Below, piece by piece: positions 16,335-25,845 of a stretch of 64,000 bases of DNA. The position numbers and the translations under genes were made by a program. Origin of the DNA: Thioalkalivibrio paradoxus (lineage in GTDB: Bacteria; Pseudomonadota; Gammaproteobacteria; Ectothiorhodospirales; Ectothiorhodospiraceae); NCBI GenBank assembly GCA_011390565.1, contig JAABSC010000002.1:1-64000 (forward strand), read 5' to 3'. Numbering within the stretch: the stretch's first letter is position 1; every line of letters begins with the position of its first letter. Below the pieces are notes generated by a model. It ran no database searches. It saw only the letters and a list, made by a program, of their open reading frames with translations, and was not told where the DNA came from.

Positions 16335-17227
16335 CGCGTCGTGTCCGCTTTGCCGGCCGATTCACCGGCGGGCGGCCAGGTTGCCACTTCCCCTTCCGGC
16401 CGCCGGTTGATCGGGTAGCTGTCCGCCGGGCCGATGAAGGGCTGTACCAGCATCTTGTCCAAACGTTCCCAGGACGGGTCGCGAAACAGGTTGATGCCGA
16501 TGGTCATGCCCTCGTGCCCGTCCTGCGGCTGGGCGCGGTAGGTGCCGAGCAGCCGGTCCCAGAGCGACAGGTTGAAGCCGAAATTGGAGTTCGTCTCGTG
16601 CGGATACCAGGAGTGGTGGACCCGGTGGAAGTCCGGCGTCACGATGAACCACCGCAGCACCCGGTCGATCCCGGTGGGGATGCGCACGTTGGAGTGGTTG
16701 AACAGCGCCAGCGAGCTGAGAATGATCTCGAAGATCAGTACCGCGATCACGGGGGCCCCGATCATCACGATCACGCCGGCCTTGATCACGAAGGACAGCA
16801 GGATCTCGATCGGGTGGAAGCGCAGGCCGGTGGTCACGTCGAAGTCGAGGTCGGCGTGATGCATCCGGTGCAGCCGCCAAAGCGCCGGCACCGCGTGGAA
16901 CATCACGTGCTGCGCCCAGATCGCGAAGTCGAGGACCACCAGGGCGATCAGCACGCTGAGCCAGAACGGCAGCTCCAGCACCTGCAGCAACCCCCAGCCC
17001 TGGCTCTCCACGAAGAAGGCCAGGCCGACCGCGCCGGCAGGGAAGATCAACCGGGTCAGGACCGTGTTGGTGATCACGATGCCCCAGTTGTTGGCCCAGC
17101 GATAGGCCTTGCCGACGGTCAGTGCCCGTCGAGGCGCCAGCATCTCCCAGGCGGCCATGATTCCGAGCACGCCGAATAAAAAGCCCAGGCGCACCACCGG
17201 CTCCTGTTCCAGGAACCATTCCATCAT
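16331..17227 (-). CDS. Sterol desaturase/fatty acid hydroxylase family protein
   Basis: A 298-residue integral membrane diiron oxygenase. It has four hydrophobic segments and the eight-histidine pattern: HVMFH, HRMHH, and HRVHHSWYPHETNSNFG. The family acts on membrane lipids or other hydrophobic substrates with O2; the bacterial substrates are mostly unknown. The start at 17227 follows AGAGGCGG. Its stop overlaps the start of the broken TVP38 gene by four bases, so the two formed an operon before the deletion. Confidence 0.9.
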   Translation of the reverse strand: MMEWFLEQEPVVRLGFLFGVLGIMAAWEMLAPRRALTVGKAYRWANNWGIVITNTVLTRLIFPAGAVGLAFFVESQGWGLLQVLELPFWLSVLIALVVLDFAIWAQHVMFHAVPALWRLHRMHHADLDFDVTTGLRFHPIEILLSFVIKAGVIVMIGAPVIAVLIFEIILSSLALFNHSNVRIPTGIDRVLRWFIVTPDFHRVHHSWYPHETNSNFGFNLSLWDRLLGTYRAQPQDGHEGMTIGINLFRDPSWERLDKMLVQPFIGPADSYPINRRPEGEVATWPPAGESAGKADTTR

Positions 17228-18009
17228 GGTCCGCCTCTTCGAATTCTTTCCAAGACATCTACCCTCAAACGAGCATTTGAACAATAGCCGAGAGGAAGCG
17301 CGTTCGTCAAACCTTTGTCCGGCCTGAGCTTCTGCAAATTGTGCTGGACGGGTTCATCATCGACGCCGAGGCGTCTGTGGTCGTGTTCCCGGTCTTTTCC
17401 GGCGGGTCGATCCTGATCGGGCCGCCGATGGCGAGGATCGCGATTGCCGCGGTCGCGTTGTGCGCGTACCAACAGACCTCGCCTGGTTGGTCTAGCGCCT
17501 CTGAAGGAACGGCCAGGGCGCTCGAGCATCCAAAAGCCGGGATTCGCCCGACCACCGCGGTGCGCAGGCGACCGGCTGTTCCCTCCGCGGGCCTGGGTGG
17601 GAGATGATTCAGGAAGCCGGCTTGGCCCTGGAGTACAATTTGGGACAGGGCTGAATACCCTTCGCGGCGTGTTCCCGGAAGCCTTCGGGACGTCTTCTGT
17701 AGCAGGATCGAAAAGCTCGAGCCATGAGCCGTGAAGCTCGCGGCCATGCTACCGAATTCCATGCCATGAGCGATGGGGTGCGTGGTCAGGCGGAGACCGG
17801 CGGAATTCAGCACACACGGGGCAACGGCAAAGTCGCAACCAGCCGCTGTCGAGATTCCCGGCAGCGATGCCATCGTCGCGTCGGCCTCGGGAGCGGGCCC
17901 GGACACCCAGACGATGTCGCGCGGGGGAACCCGTTGATCCGGCATCCGCCCCTGATTTTGACGTCCGACGGTGTGCGTCGTGGGGCGCGACACCCGAAAG
18001 GAGCAACTG
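17228..18009. other. Gene-free stretch upstream of the transglutaminase gene
   Basis: About 780 bases with no supported gene. A plus-strand open stretch at 17341-17607 contains a hydrophobic run but no family motif, no ribosome binding site and no neighbour support. The end holds the AGGAG ribosome binding site of the next gene. It may contain promoters for the two divergent genes, but I cannot place them. Confidence 0.4.
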
Positions 18010-18789
18010 ATGCGCATGACCATTGATGTCGAGTTGGAATATCGCCTCGAAGCGCCGGGTCCGACGCTGTTGGTCATCGAGGCTGCGGGCGCCATGGGGC
18101 AGGAGCTGCATCGCAGCAGTATCGATTTCGGGCCGGTGGAACGCTTCGCCCGCGTGCCCGCCGAAGAGGGCATCGGCGAACGGATTGTTCTGCGCGCCGC
18201 TGACCGGATCTCCTGCCGGTATTCGGCAGACCTGACCGTGACGCGCGAGCGTCCCGACTTCGATCGGCTGAACGCGGTCGAGGTGGACGAAATGCCGGGC
18301 GACGCGCTGCGCTATCTGCTCCCGTCGCGTTATTGCCAAGCCGAGCGTTTTGCGAATTTCGTCGGATCTCGATTTGGTGGGAGCAGCGGCGGACGCAAGG
18401 TCGCGGTGATGCGCGACTGGATCGAACAGCGGCTGGATTACGTCGCGGGCGTCAGCACCGGCGGCACGACCGCGGTCGATACGTTCCTCGACCGGCGCGG
18501 GGTCTGTCGCGATTACGCGCATCTGATGGTCGCCTTCTGTCGCGCAGCCGAGATCCCCGCGCGGATCGCCAGCGTCTATGCGCCCTCGGTCAATCCGCAG
18601 GATTTTCATGCCGTGGTCGAGGTCTATCTGGATGGCGCGTGGCACCTGACCGATCCGACCGGGATGGCGACGGCTGAGACCATGGCGATCATGGCCGTCG
18701 GTCGCGATGCCACCGATGTGGCCTTTCTCACGACGTTCAGCGCCGCGGAACTGCAACGCCAGATCGTCAATGTCTGGCAGATTGAATAA
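18010..18789 (+). CDS. Transglutaminase-like cysteine peptidase family protein
   Basis: A 259-residue protein with an N-terminal beta-sandwich (residues 1-~100) and a transglutaminase-like domain. The catalytic triad is visible: Cys in RRGVCRDYAHL, His in DFHAVVEVYL, Asp in HLTDPTG. Bacterial members are usually thought to be peptidases or peptide-crosslink enzymes; the substrate is unknown. There is no signal peptide, so it is cytoplasmic. ATG at 18010 has AGGAG ~7 nt upstream and excludes an upstream extension that lacks one. It converges on the restriction-modification gene. Confidence 0.88.
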   Translation: MRMTIDVELEYRLEAPGPTLLVIEAAGAMGQELHRSSIDFGPVERFARVPAEEGIGERIVLRAADRISCRYSADLTVTRERPDFDRLNAVEVDEMPGDALRYLLPSRYCQAERFANFVGSRFGGSSGGRKVAVMRDWIEQRLDYVAGVSTGGTTAVDTFLDRRGVCRDYAHLMVAFCRAAEIPARIASVYAPSVNPQDFHAVVEVYLDGAWHLTDPTGMATAETMAIMAVGRDATDVAFLTTFSAAELQRQIVNVWQIE

Positions 18790-18980
18790 CAGGCGGAACC
18801 CGTGCGGGGTGGCCCGTGAACCCGCCCCCGAACGGCGCCAACGCGCGTGCATTGCACAATATTTCCGTTCCAGCGATCTTGCAATCCCAACCCGGGCCGG
18901 GTGATCCCCGAGTGGCGTCTCGTCCGAGCCGCATCACGCACGAGAGCGGCAAGGAGAAAGCAGGGTCGGGCGCGCGCGGT

Positions 18981-21900
18981 CTACACCAACTGCCACCGCC
19001 CCGACTCCTGCTGCGCCTGTCCCAGCACCTCGAGGGCCGCCAGCACCTGTGCGACCGACTTCGTGGGCTTGCGCTTGAAGCGCGCGCTGAGCGTGTCGGT
19101 GGACTGTGGGCCGACCGCGAGCAGATTGCGTACCGCGTTGACCTGGTCGGGCATGGATTTCGGCCAGGTCGGGCGTTGTACGGATTCGGCCACAGCCTCC
19201 ACCACGGTCGCTGGATGGTCCGTCAGGTCGGCCCCGGTCTGCACCGTATCGGGAGCCTGATACTCCGGGCGTAGCCAGCGCACCTGCCCCTGCACTTCCT
19301 CGGCAGCGCGCTGGGTGTTGAGTGCCACCAGCCGGGTGAGCAGTTCTTCTTCGGCCTCGGCCTGATCGGCGGGCTTGTTCGGAAGCGGCGTGGTCGCGCC
19401 GGGGCGCCCGACGAGCCTGTCAGCAAGATCGTCCCAGCCGTAGGCCTCGAAGACCGCGCGATCGAGGGCGTCGTGCAGCTCCTGCAGGATCGACACCAGC
19501 CCCTGTGCGTGGATCGTGCGCTCCTTCTCGTTCAGCGCCTCGCCCGCCCTAAGCTTCTCCAGCACGTTGTACATGCCGGTCAGGGTCAGGTCGGGATGCG
19601 CGTCCTGCTGGCGCTTGCGATGGGCGTCCAGGCGTTCGGCCAGGTCGCGGATGCGCTCGGCCTGGGCGTCCGTCAGGGTGGGGAAGGGGAAGGTCTCGAA
19701 GCAGCGGGTCTTTGCGTAGACCGAGTCGTTGCCCACCCCGAGCCAGCTTCCAGTGGCCATAGCCCACCGCATGTGCGCACGGCTGCTCAGCACCCCCAAG
19801 TGGAAAGCGTCCTCCAGCGCGATATTCAAGAGTTTGTTGTCCGGCAGGATCTCGGCGTCGAGGAACTGAAAGACGCGGTGCTTGGTGGTTTCGACGGTGG
19901 CGATGTACCGGGGTAGGCCTTTCAGTTGATGACGAATTTTTGGGTTCGTTTCACCGAAGAGCCACCAGTTTTTCCTCCTTCCCTCGCGCTTATTATTATC
20001 CCTTTCCGGTTTCACCCTCTCCAAAACCCATTGGTAGACCTGCGGATAGCGCTCACGCACATCACTCGCAGAGAGGCCGAACAGGTCGATCACCATGACG
20101 CCGCGCGAACTCTGGGTCAGATCGCGACCATTACGATAGTGGCGGATATGCCTTTCCAGCCCATCGATGCGCTGCAAACCGATACTCCTGGCCACATCAG
20201 GGGTCACGATGAACCCACTACCAAACAAAGATACCCCCCTGTTGCTCAGTTCGTTGTTGGCTTTGAGCTGCTCCGCCCCCGCCACATTTGCGCCAATCGC
20301 CAGATCGGCAAAGACTTTGCCATCACGGCGGGTGAAGCTAACGAAACGGCTGTTGCCCTCGTGCTCGACCTCATGGACCACCTTTTGCAATGCACCGGGC
20401 TGGTCCCCCGCCACGCCGACCGTCATCGCGATGCGCACGGCGGCTCCGTCGTTGCCGTCGACCCAGGGGTGGTCGGGTACCGCAAAGACCAGCGAAAGCG
20501 GCTTTTTCGCGTCGCTCAGATGCGGCTCGAGCACGCGCCTGTTGAAGGTCTGGCGCAGGCTGTTGGTGGTGATGAAGCCGAAGCGGCTGGCCTCGCCCGC
20601 GCGCACCTTCTCGGCAGCGATGTGCCACCAGTACATGACGAAGTCGGCGGATTCGGGGACCGCCCCTTTGTAGACCGTGCGCACGGCATCGACGTAGCCG
20701 TCGCCCAGGGCGCGCCGCATGGTCGAGGCCCCGATGAACGGTGGATTCCCCACGATGAAATCCGCCTCCGGCCACTCGGCCTTGCGCGGCTTGACGTACC
20801 GGTAGACCGGCGTGCGTTGTGCCTCGTCGGGGACCAGTTCGCCGGTGACCGGGCTTTCCCTGAAGCTGATGCCGTCCCAGAGGGTGACCGGCGCGCCCTG
20901 GTCATCCAGTACCGGTTCCCGGCTGTCGTACTCGATCAGCGCATCCCGGTTCTCGATGTTGTGCAGGTCGCGCAGGATCGGCTCGGGGAGGTTGATGTGG
21001 CCGTGCAGGCGGTAGTGCCATTGCAGATGCCCGATCCACAGGACCATTTCTGCGATCGCCGCGGCCCTCGGGTTGATCTCGAGGCCCAGGAACTGCCGTG
21101 GGCCGACGGTCAGGCCCTCGGTCTCAAAGCCGGCCTGACCGCCGCTGAGATCGCGGATCAGGTTCAGCACCTCGCCCTCGATGCGCTTCATGTGTTCCAT
21201 CGCGACATAGAGAAAGTTGGCGCTGCCGCAGGCGGGGTCGAGTACGCGGATGGTGCACAGCCGGTAATGAAACTGCTTCAGTTCCTCGAGTGCCTTTTCG
21301 GTCTTGTCCTGCTGCTGCCAGGCGGCGGCCGCCACCTGGACGGTGTTCCACTCGGCCCGCAGCGGCTCGATGATGGTCGGCATCACCAGTCGCTCGACGT
21401 AGGCACGCGGGGTGTAGTGGGCGCCCAGCTTGTGGCGTTCGCGCGGGTCCAGCGCGCGTTCGAGCAGCGTGCCGAAGATCGCCGGCTCGACAAACCGCCA
21501 GTCGGCCTTGCCTCCCTTGATCAGCAGGCCGATCTGCTCGGCGTTCAGCGGGATCGGATCCACGTTCTGGAACAGCCCGCCGTTGAACCGGGGGATTTTC
21601 TGCATCAGCTGACCTTCGTAGCCTCCGGCGTTCATCGTCTCCCACAGCGAGCGCATCGCGTCGGGGAAGACCTCCGGATTCTTCTGCAGGCGTTCCAGCA
21701 GAGCGGTGAAGCTGCTCTTGGGCAATAACTCCACGTCCTCGGCGAACATGGTGAACAGGCAGCGCTTGAGAAAGTGCGCCACCCGATCCACGGCGTAGCC
21801 ATCCTGTTCCAGGGACTTCGCGAGCTTGGCGATCTCGGCGCTGACCTCCCGCGTTACCCGGGCGGCATGCTTGCTCGCGTCGAGCCGGTCCGGATCGACC

Positions 21901-22445
21901 CAGAGATTGCGCAGACGCGCCTGGATCTCCGTACGACGCAGATCCTCCAGGCGGATGCGGTGGTGACTCGGGTCTGGGTAGGGGACGTAGGTGCCCCCGG
22001 AGCGCGAGAACTCCGAGTAGAGTTCCATCGAACGGCCGACGTCGACCACGACGATGAACGGCGGTCGGCCCTCATCCGGCGGCAGGGCCCGGACGTATTT
22101 GTCGGCCTGGGCGTGCGCCTTGAGCATCGCCTTGTCCCAGCCCTTCGAATCGAGTTCCTTGCCGCTTTGCTTGGCTTCCAGTACGAAAGCCATGCGTCGA
22201 TAGAGGTCGATGTACCCGAGGCTGACCGTGCCATCCGGTTGGCGGATGTGCACCTTGCGCTCGAAGACGTAGGCGTTCTCGCCCGTGTCGTCCCGGGCCG
22301 GCTCAGGTTCCGGCAGTTCGAGCAGTCGGCAAAGCTCGGTCAGAAACAGCTGGTAGTTCGCGCGCTCGGTGCCACCGGCACCCTCCCAACGGGTGATGAA
22401 GGCTTCGACCGAGGCTCGCGGCACCGCGGGTTCATGATCCATCAT
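18981..22445 (-). CDS. Single-chain restriction-modification enzyme (type IIG/IIL-like)
   Basis: A 1154-residue protein joining nuclease, methyltransferase and target recognition in one chain. The N-terminal region has a PD-(D/E)xK-like pattern, Asp80 with Glu90-Ala-Lys92 (IDLYRRMAFVLEAKQ). The N6-adenine methyltransferase domain carries motif I LDPACGSANF (~residues 401-410) and motif IV NPPF (~566-569). The following ~400 residues probably form the target recognition domain, and the end is a winged-helix-like segment. No specificity or helicase gene is adjacent, so it likely acts alone as in MmeI-type enzymes. Two ATGs (22445, 22442) are adjacent. It could also be an orphan phage-defence methyltransferase; the target sequence is unknown. 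Confidence 0.82.
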   Translation of the reverse strand: MMDHEPAVPRASVEAFITRWEGAGGTERANYQLFLTELCRLLELPEPEPARDDTGENAYVFERKVHIRQPDGTVSLGYIDLYRRMAFVLEAKQSGKELDSKGWDKAMLKAHAQADKYVRALPPDEGRPPFIVVVDVGRSMELYSEFSRSGGTYVPYPDPSHHRIRLEDLRRTEIQARLRNLWVDPDRLDASKHAARVTREVSAEIAKLAKSLEQDGYAVDRVAHFLKRCLFTMFAEDVELLPKSSFTALLERLQKNPEVFPDAMRSLWETMNAGGYEGQLMQKIPRFNGGLFQNVDPIPLNAEQIGLLIKGGKADWRFVEPAIFGTLLERALDPRERHKLGAHYTPRAYVERLVMPTIIEPLRAEWNTVQVAAAAWQQQDKTEKALEELKQFHYRLCTIRVLDPACGSANFLYVAMEHMKRIEGEVLNLIRDLSGGQAGFETEGLTVGPRQFLGLEINPRAAAIAEMVLWIGHLQWHYRLHGHINLPEPILRDLHNIENRDALIEYDSREPVLDDQGAPVTLWDGISFRESPVTGELVPDEAQRTPVYRYVKPRKAEWPEADFIVGNPPFIGASTMRRALGDGYVDAVRTVYKGAVPESADFVMYWWHIAAEKVRAGEASRFGFITTNSLRQTFNRRVLEPHLSDAKKPLSLVFAVPDHPWVDGNDGAAVRIAMTVGVAGDQPGALQKVVHEVEHEGNSRFVSFTRRDGKVFADLAIGANVAGAEQLKANNELSNRGVSLFGSGFIVTPDVARSIGLQRIDGLERHIRHYRNGRDLTQSSRGVMVIDLFGLSASDVRERYPQVYQWVLERVKPERDNNKREGRRKNWWLFGETNPKIRHQLKGLPRYIATVETTKHRVFQFLDAEILPDNKLLNIALEDAFHLGVLSSRAHMRWAMATGSWLGVGNDSVYAKTRCFETFPFPTLTDAQAERIRDLAERLDAHRKRQQDAHPDLTLTGMYNVLEKLRAGEALNEKERTIHAQGLVSILQELHDALDRAVFEAYGWDDLADRLVGRPGATTPLPNKPADQAEAEEELLTRLVALNTQRAAEEVQGQVRWLRPEYQAPDTVQTGADLTDHPATVVEAVAESVQRPTWPKSMPDQVNAVRNLLAVGPQSTDTLSARFKRKPTKSVAQVLAALEVLGQAQQESGRWQLV

Positions 22446-22740
22446 GGTGTCTGGTTAGGATTCTCTGGCCGTTCTGGCGGTTTTGCAGGAAAAGGGCCTT
22501 TTCGCTGGGCCCAAGGGATGCCCATGAACTCCGGGGCTTCTACCGGAGTGGTGGCGGGCAGATTACCATGAAGGCTTGAACATTCTGCCCGCCTGCGGGG
22601 CACCCGAGACCCGGCACTTCCGGATCGGGCACGATCGGGCTCTGCGAGCGGGGCATCCGCTGCGACGCCTGCCTGCAGCCCGAACAACGGATGCGAAGCG
22701 GGACGCGAGCTTCCGGGCTGTGACTGAGAAGGACATGACG

Positions 22741-23655
22741 ATGCGCAATAGCGATGGACAGGCCGAGCAGGAGCGCGACTCCACTCAGGACGAAGATGCC
22801 GTGGAGCTGCTGCTGCAACCGCGCGAACTGGATCTCGGGGATTTCTCGGTGCGCCGGCTGCTGCCCACCGCGAAGCGCACCATGGTGGGCCCCTGGATCT
22901 TCTTCGATCACATGGGACCGGCCGATTTTTCGCCGGGGCAGGGCATCAACGTGCGTCCTCACCCGCACATCAACCTCGCCACCGTGACCTACCTCTTCGA
23001 AGGCGAGATTCTGCACCGCGATTCGTTGGGCAGCCTGCAGCCGATCGTACCTGGCGACATCAACCTCATGGTCGCCGGGTGTGGCATCGTGCATTCCGAA
23101 CGCCAGCGGCCGGAGATTACCGCGAAGGCGCACCGGCTGCATGGCCTGCAGCTGTGGCTTGCGCTGCCCGATGCCGACGAGGAGATCGAACCGGCCTTCC
23201 ATCATTACCCAGGTGCCGACATTCCCACCCGCACGATCGATGGCGTGCCGGTGCGGGTGATGATGGGTTCCGCGTATGGCGCGACCTCGCCAGTGAAGAC
23301 CTTCGCCGACACCCTCTACGTGGAAGCGCACCTGAAGACAGGGCAACGCCTGGTTCTGCCCGAGACTGCAGAGCGCGCGCTGTATGTCGTCAGCGGCACG
23401 CTCAGACTCGGCGGTATGACGCTGCCCGAGCATTCGATGGCGATTCTGTCCGGGGCATCGAATCTTGTGGTCGAAGCCACGGCCGACTCGCGCATGGCCC
23501 TGATCGGCGGCGAACCGTTGGGCCAACGCTTCATCGACTGGAACTTCGTTTCGAGCCGGAAAGAACGCATCGAGCAGGCGAGAGCCGAATGGCGCGCAGG
23601 GCGCTATCCCCGGGTGCCCGGCGACGAGGAAGAGTTCATCCCGTTACCGGACTGA
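22741..23655 (+). CDS. Pirin family protein
   Basis: A 304-residue bicupin of the pirin family, which includes quercetin dioxygenases and transcription cofactors. The N-terminal cupin has the metal motif RPHPHINLATVTYLFEGE and later HRDSLG, with GIVHSERQ matching the family. The C-terminal domain is the second barrel. The start at 22741 has GAGAAGGA at 7-nt spacing; an ATG two codons earlier (22735) would be too close to that box. It diverges from the restriction-modification gene; the physiological substrate is unknown. Confidence 0.9.
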   Translation: MRNSDGQAEQERDSTQDEDAVELLLQPRELDLGDFSVRRLLPTAKRTMVGPWIFFDHMGPADFSPGQGINVRPHPHINLATVTYLFEGEILHRDSLGSLQPIVPGDINLMVAGCGIVHSERQRPEITAKAHRLHGLQLWLALPDADEEIEPAFHHYPGADIPTRTIDGVPVRVMMGSAYGATSPVKTFADTLYVEAHLKTGQRLVLPETAERALYVVSGTLRLGGMTLPEHSMAILSGASNLVVEATADSRMALIGGEPLGQRFIDWNFVSSRKERIEQARAEWRAGRYPRVPGDEEEFIPLPD

Positions 23656-23743
23656 CCGCAGGCGATCCAAACCGGGCTGGACAGCGGCATCGGTATCTTC
23701 AATCGCAACGACCATCAAGGCGGTATCAGGAATTGTGCAGCGC

Positions 23744-24439
23744 ATGAAAACCGAAACTCTGCACCGCCGGGAGATCTGGAGCAGGTGGCTGCGCGTGTCG
23801 CATTGGACGCTGGCGCTGTCGACACTCGCACTGATGGCCACCGGCTGGCTGGTACGCCACACCCCGAGCGTGGCGCAGGCGGCCGCCGACTGGCACTACA
23901 TCGCCGGCAGTATTTTCACACTCGGGCTCGCACTGCGGATCTGGGTAATGTTCAGCGACAGGCTTATGGGCCGCTGGCCGTTTCTGCTTGCGGATCCGGA
24001 GCCGAAAAAAATGCTGCAGATGCTGAAGTTTTACCTCTCCTTCGGCAAATCAACGCTGCCACGCTGGTACGCCCACAACCCCTTCTGGCTGCCCATTTAC
24101 CTGATCTTGTTCGTGCTGATGGCCTTGATTGCCTTTACCGGTCATCTGCAGGGCGCATATCCGGTGGTCTTTGGGTTTTATCTCCCGTCGCTGCATGCCG
24201 GCATTGCCACGCTCATTTCACTGTTCGTGCTGGGACACGTCATCGCCGTCGTCATGCACGATCTCAAAGGCGGTGGCGACGACGTGTCCGCGATGATCAA
24301 TGGCAAACGCCTGTTCGAAGTCAAACCGATCCCGGAGCAGGAGATCAGCGGCGTGCACAAAGTGTCCGTCGACAGCCTCAAGTCCGATCGAAAACAACCC
24401 ACCGCACCAGGCGAGCCCAAAAACGATCAGGACGGCTAG
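23744..24439 (+). CDS. Cytochrome b561/Ni-Fe-hydrogenase-type b-cytochrome
   Basis: A 231-residue membrane protein with four hydrophobic helices. Likely heme-ligand histidines are in WLRVSHWTLAL (helix 1), WHYIAGSIF (helix 2), LPSLHAGIATL (helix 3-4) and VLGHVIAVVMHD. Such proteins pass electrons between quinone and a periplasmic or cytoplasmic partner, but no partner gene lies adjacent. The ~50-residue C-terminal tail after the last helix is hydrophilic. ATG at 23744 is preferred over GTG 23735 because of AGGAA spacing. Repeat copy 3 begins 14 nt past its stop. Confidence 0.85.
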   Translation: MKTETLHRREIWSRWLRVSHWTLALSTLALMATGWLVRHTPSVAQAAADWHYIAGSIFTLGLALRIWVMFSDRLMGRWPFLLADPEPKKMLQMLKFYLSFGKSTLPRWYAHNPFWLPIYLILFVLMALIAFTGHLQGAYPVVFGFYLPSLHAGIATLISLFVLGHVIAVVMHDLKGGGDDVSAMINGKRLFEVKPIPEQEISGVHKVSVDSLKSDRKQPTAPGEPKNDQDG

Positions 24440-24452
24440 AACGCCGAGTTAT

Positions 24453-24578
24453 CCGGGGACAGTACACCGATAGCCCTGGCTACCCGGAATGAACACGAGG
24501 CAGCAGAGCCATCGCTTGTGATTCCCGCAGATCATGGCACCCGGGCCAGCGGCAGAGAAATGGGTGTACTGTCCCCGG
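24453..24578 (+). repeat. MITE-like element, copy 3 (intact termini)
   Basis: A 126-bp element with perfect 16-bp terminal inverted repeats, CCGGGGACAGTACACC (24453-24468) and GGTGTACTGTCCCCGG (24563-24578). The interior shares GAGCCATCGCTTGTGATTCC with the other copies and has a near-palindromic GGCACCCGGGCC region not far from the right end. It lies between two co-oriented genes and could fold into a long hairpin in their RNA. This is the best reference copy. Confidence 0.95.
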
Positions 24579-24685
24579 AATAGCTCGCGCCGAGGGAAAA
24601 GGGGGTTTATGCTGCCTACGCTTCATGCACGGGACGACGGTTTCCGTACTTTTCGCAGCAGATGACACGCGGAGAAGAAAGAATA

Positions 24686-25642
24686 ATGATGAACAGAAAC
24701 GCGATATGGATGCTGTTGATCGTCCTATTGGCATTGGCGCCAGTCGTACAAGCCTGTGATCAGGCTGGGGCCGAAGACCATCCCCTGCTGCCGCGCTACG
24801 AGGGTTCTTGCCTGGCAAGGGCAAAAGTCGTGTCGTTCGATGAGTTCCGGCTCCCGCTAGGCCCTGTAGTGCGGAACGAAGAAGGAAAATGGGTGCCCGC
24901 TGAAGCGAGGCTACTGGAGGGCGCCTTTACCCGGCTGATCTATACCACTCCGGAAGGACGCTCGCCGCTGGAGGTTATGCGCAATTATCAGAATGGCCTG
25001 AGCAGCGCGGGTTTCGAAGAGATTTTTTCCTGCGTCGAGCGTGACTGCGGGCAACTCAGGCACAGCATGATTGACGCCATTTTCCCGAGCGACCAGCGCG
25101 AGAATGCCGATATGTACCTGACCAACTTCAGCCAGCAAACGCGCTTTGCAGCCTTTGGCAAACCAGATGGGTCAGCGCATATCGCCCTTCACGTAGGCTA
25201 TTACAAAGAAAAATCGATCTTGACCGCCGTCGTGATGGAATCTGAGGTCATGGAAATGCGGCTCATTGATGCCGCGGAAATGAACCGAAGTCTCGCCGAA
25301 AGCGGTCGCATTGCCCTGCAAAATGTTTACTTCGAGTTTGCCAGTGCGCGCCTCACGCCTGAATCGGACCCGGCGCTATCAGAGATGGCCAAACTGCTCG
25401 AGGAAAACCCCGTGCTTGAGGTTTACGTCGTCGGTCATACCGACAATGTTGGGTCGATCGACGCCAACCTGGCTCTGTCGCGGGATCGCGCCGCGGCCGT
25501 CGTCGCAGCGCTTGAACAGCGTTTTGGATCAGAGAAAGGGCGTGCGATCCCTGCTGGCGTGGGATCCTACGCGCCGGTAGCCTCCAATGTGACCGAGGCC
25601 GGCCGCGCCGAGAATCGGCGAGTCGAGCTGGTTGTGCGCTGA
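24686..25642 (+). CDS. OmpA-domain lipoprotein with DUF4892-like region
   Basis: A 318-residue envelope protein. An N-terminal signal (MMNRNAIWMLLIVLLALAPV) ends at VVQAC, a possible lipobox, so it may be an outer-membrane lipoprotein. The middle (~60-200) resembles DUF4892. The C-terminal ~110 residues are an OmpA/MotB-like peptidoglycan-binding domain: VYFEFASARLTPES, GHTDNVGS, NLALSRDRAAAV, ENRRVELVV. Such proteins tie the outer membrane to the cell wall. GGAGAAG precedes two adjacent ATGs (24686, 24689). It is bracketed by repeat copies 3 and 4. Confidence 0.85.
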   Translation: MMNRNAIWMLLIVLLALAPVVQACDQAGAEDHPLLPRYEGSCLARAKVVSFDEFRLPLGPVVRNEEGKWVPAEARLLEGAFTRLIYTTPEGRSPLEVMRNYQNGLSSAGFEEIFSCVERDCGQLRHSMIDAIFPSDQRENADMYLTNFSQQTRFAAFGKPDGSAHIALHVGYYKEKSILTAVVMESEVMEMRLIDAAEMNRSLAESGRIALQNVYFEFASARLTPESDPALSEMAKLLEENPVLEVYVVGHTDNVGSIDANLALSRDRAAAVVAALEQRFGSEKGRAIPAGVGSYAPVASNVTEAGRAENRRVELVVR

Positions 25643-25696
25643 AACATTGCCGAGCGAGCCTGCTGATACGATACGTCCGCGGTCACGGTTGGTTAT

Positions 25697-25821
25697 CCGG
25701 GGACAGTGCACCGATAGCCCGGCTACCCGGAATGAACACGAGGCAGTAGAGCCATCGCTTGTGATTCGCGCAGATCACGGCACCCGGGCCAGCGGCCGAG
25801 AAGTGGGTGTACTGTCCCCGG
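25697..25821 (+). repeat. MITE-like element, copy 4
   Basis: A 125-bp copy, closest in sequence to copy 3. The left terminus differs from the inverted right terminus at one base (CCGGGGACAGTGCACC against GGTGTACTGTCCCCGG). The motif TCCCCGGAATGGATG occurs twice at its right edge (around 25816 and 25834), a small duplication absent from the other copies. It abuts the start of the NfeD-like gene, which therefore has no room for an ordinary promoter. Confidence 0.93.
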
Positions 25822-25845
25822 AATGGATGGCTCTCCCCGGAATGG

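Noticed and set aside
17341..17607. A hydrophobic plus-strand frame of 88 codons
   Set aside because: No ribosome binding site, family motif or neighbour support. The opposite strand is open too.
19926..21728. A 600-codon open frame on the plus strand
   Set aside because: Antisense of the restriction-modification gene, with no motifs of its own.
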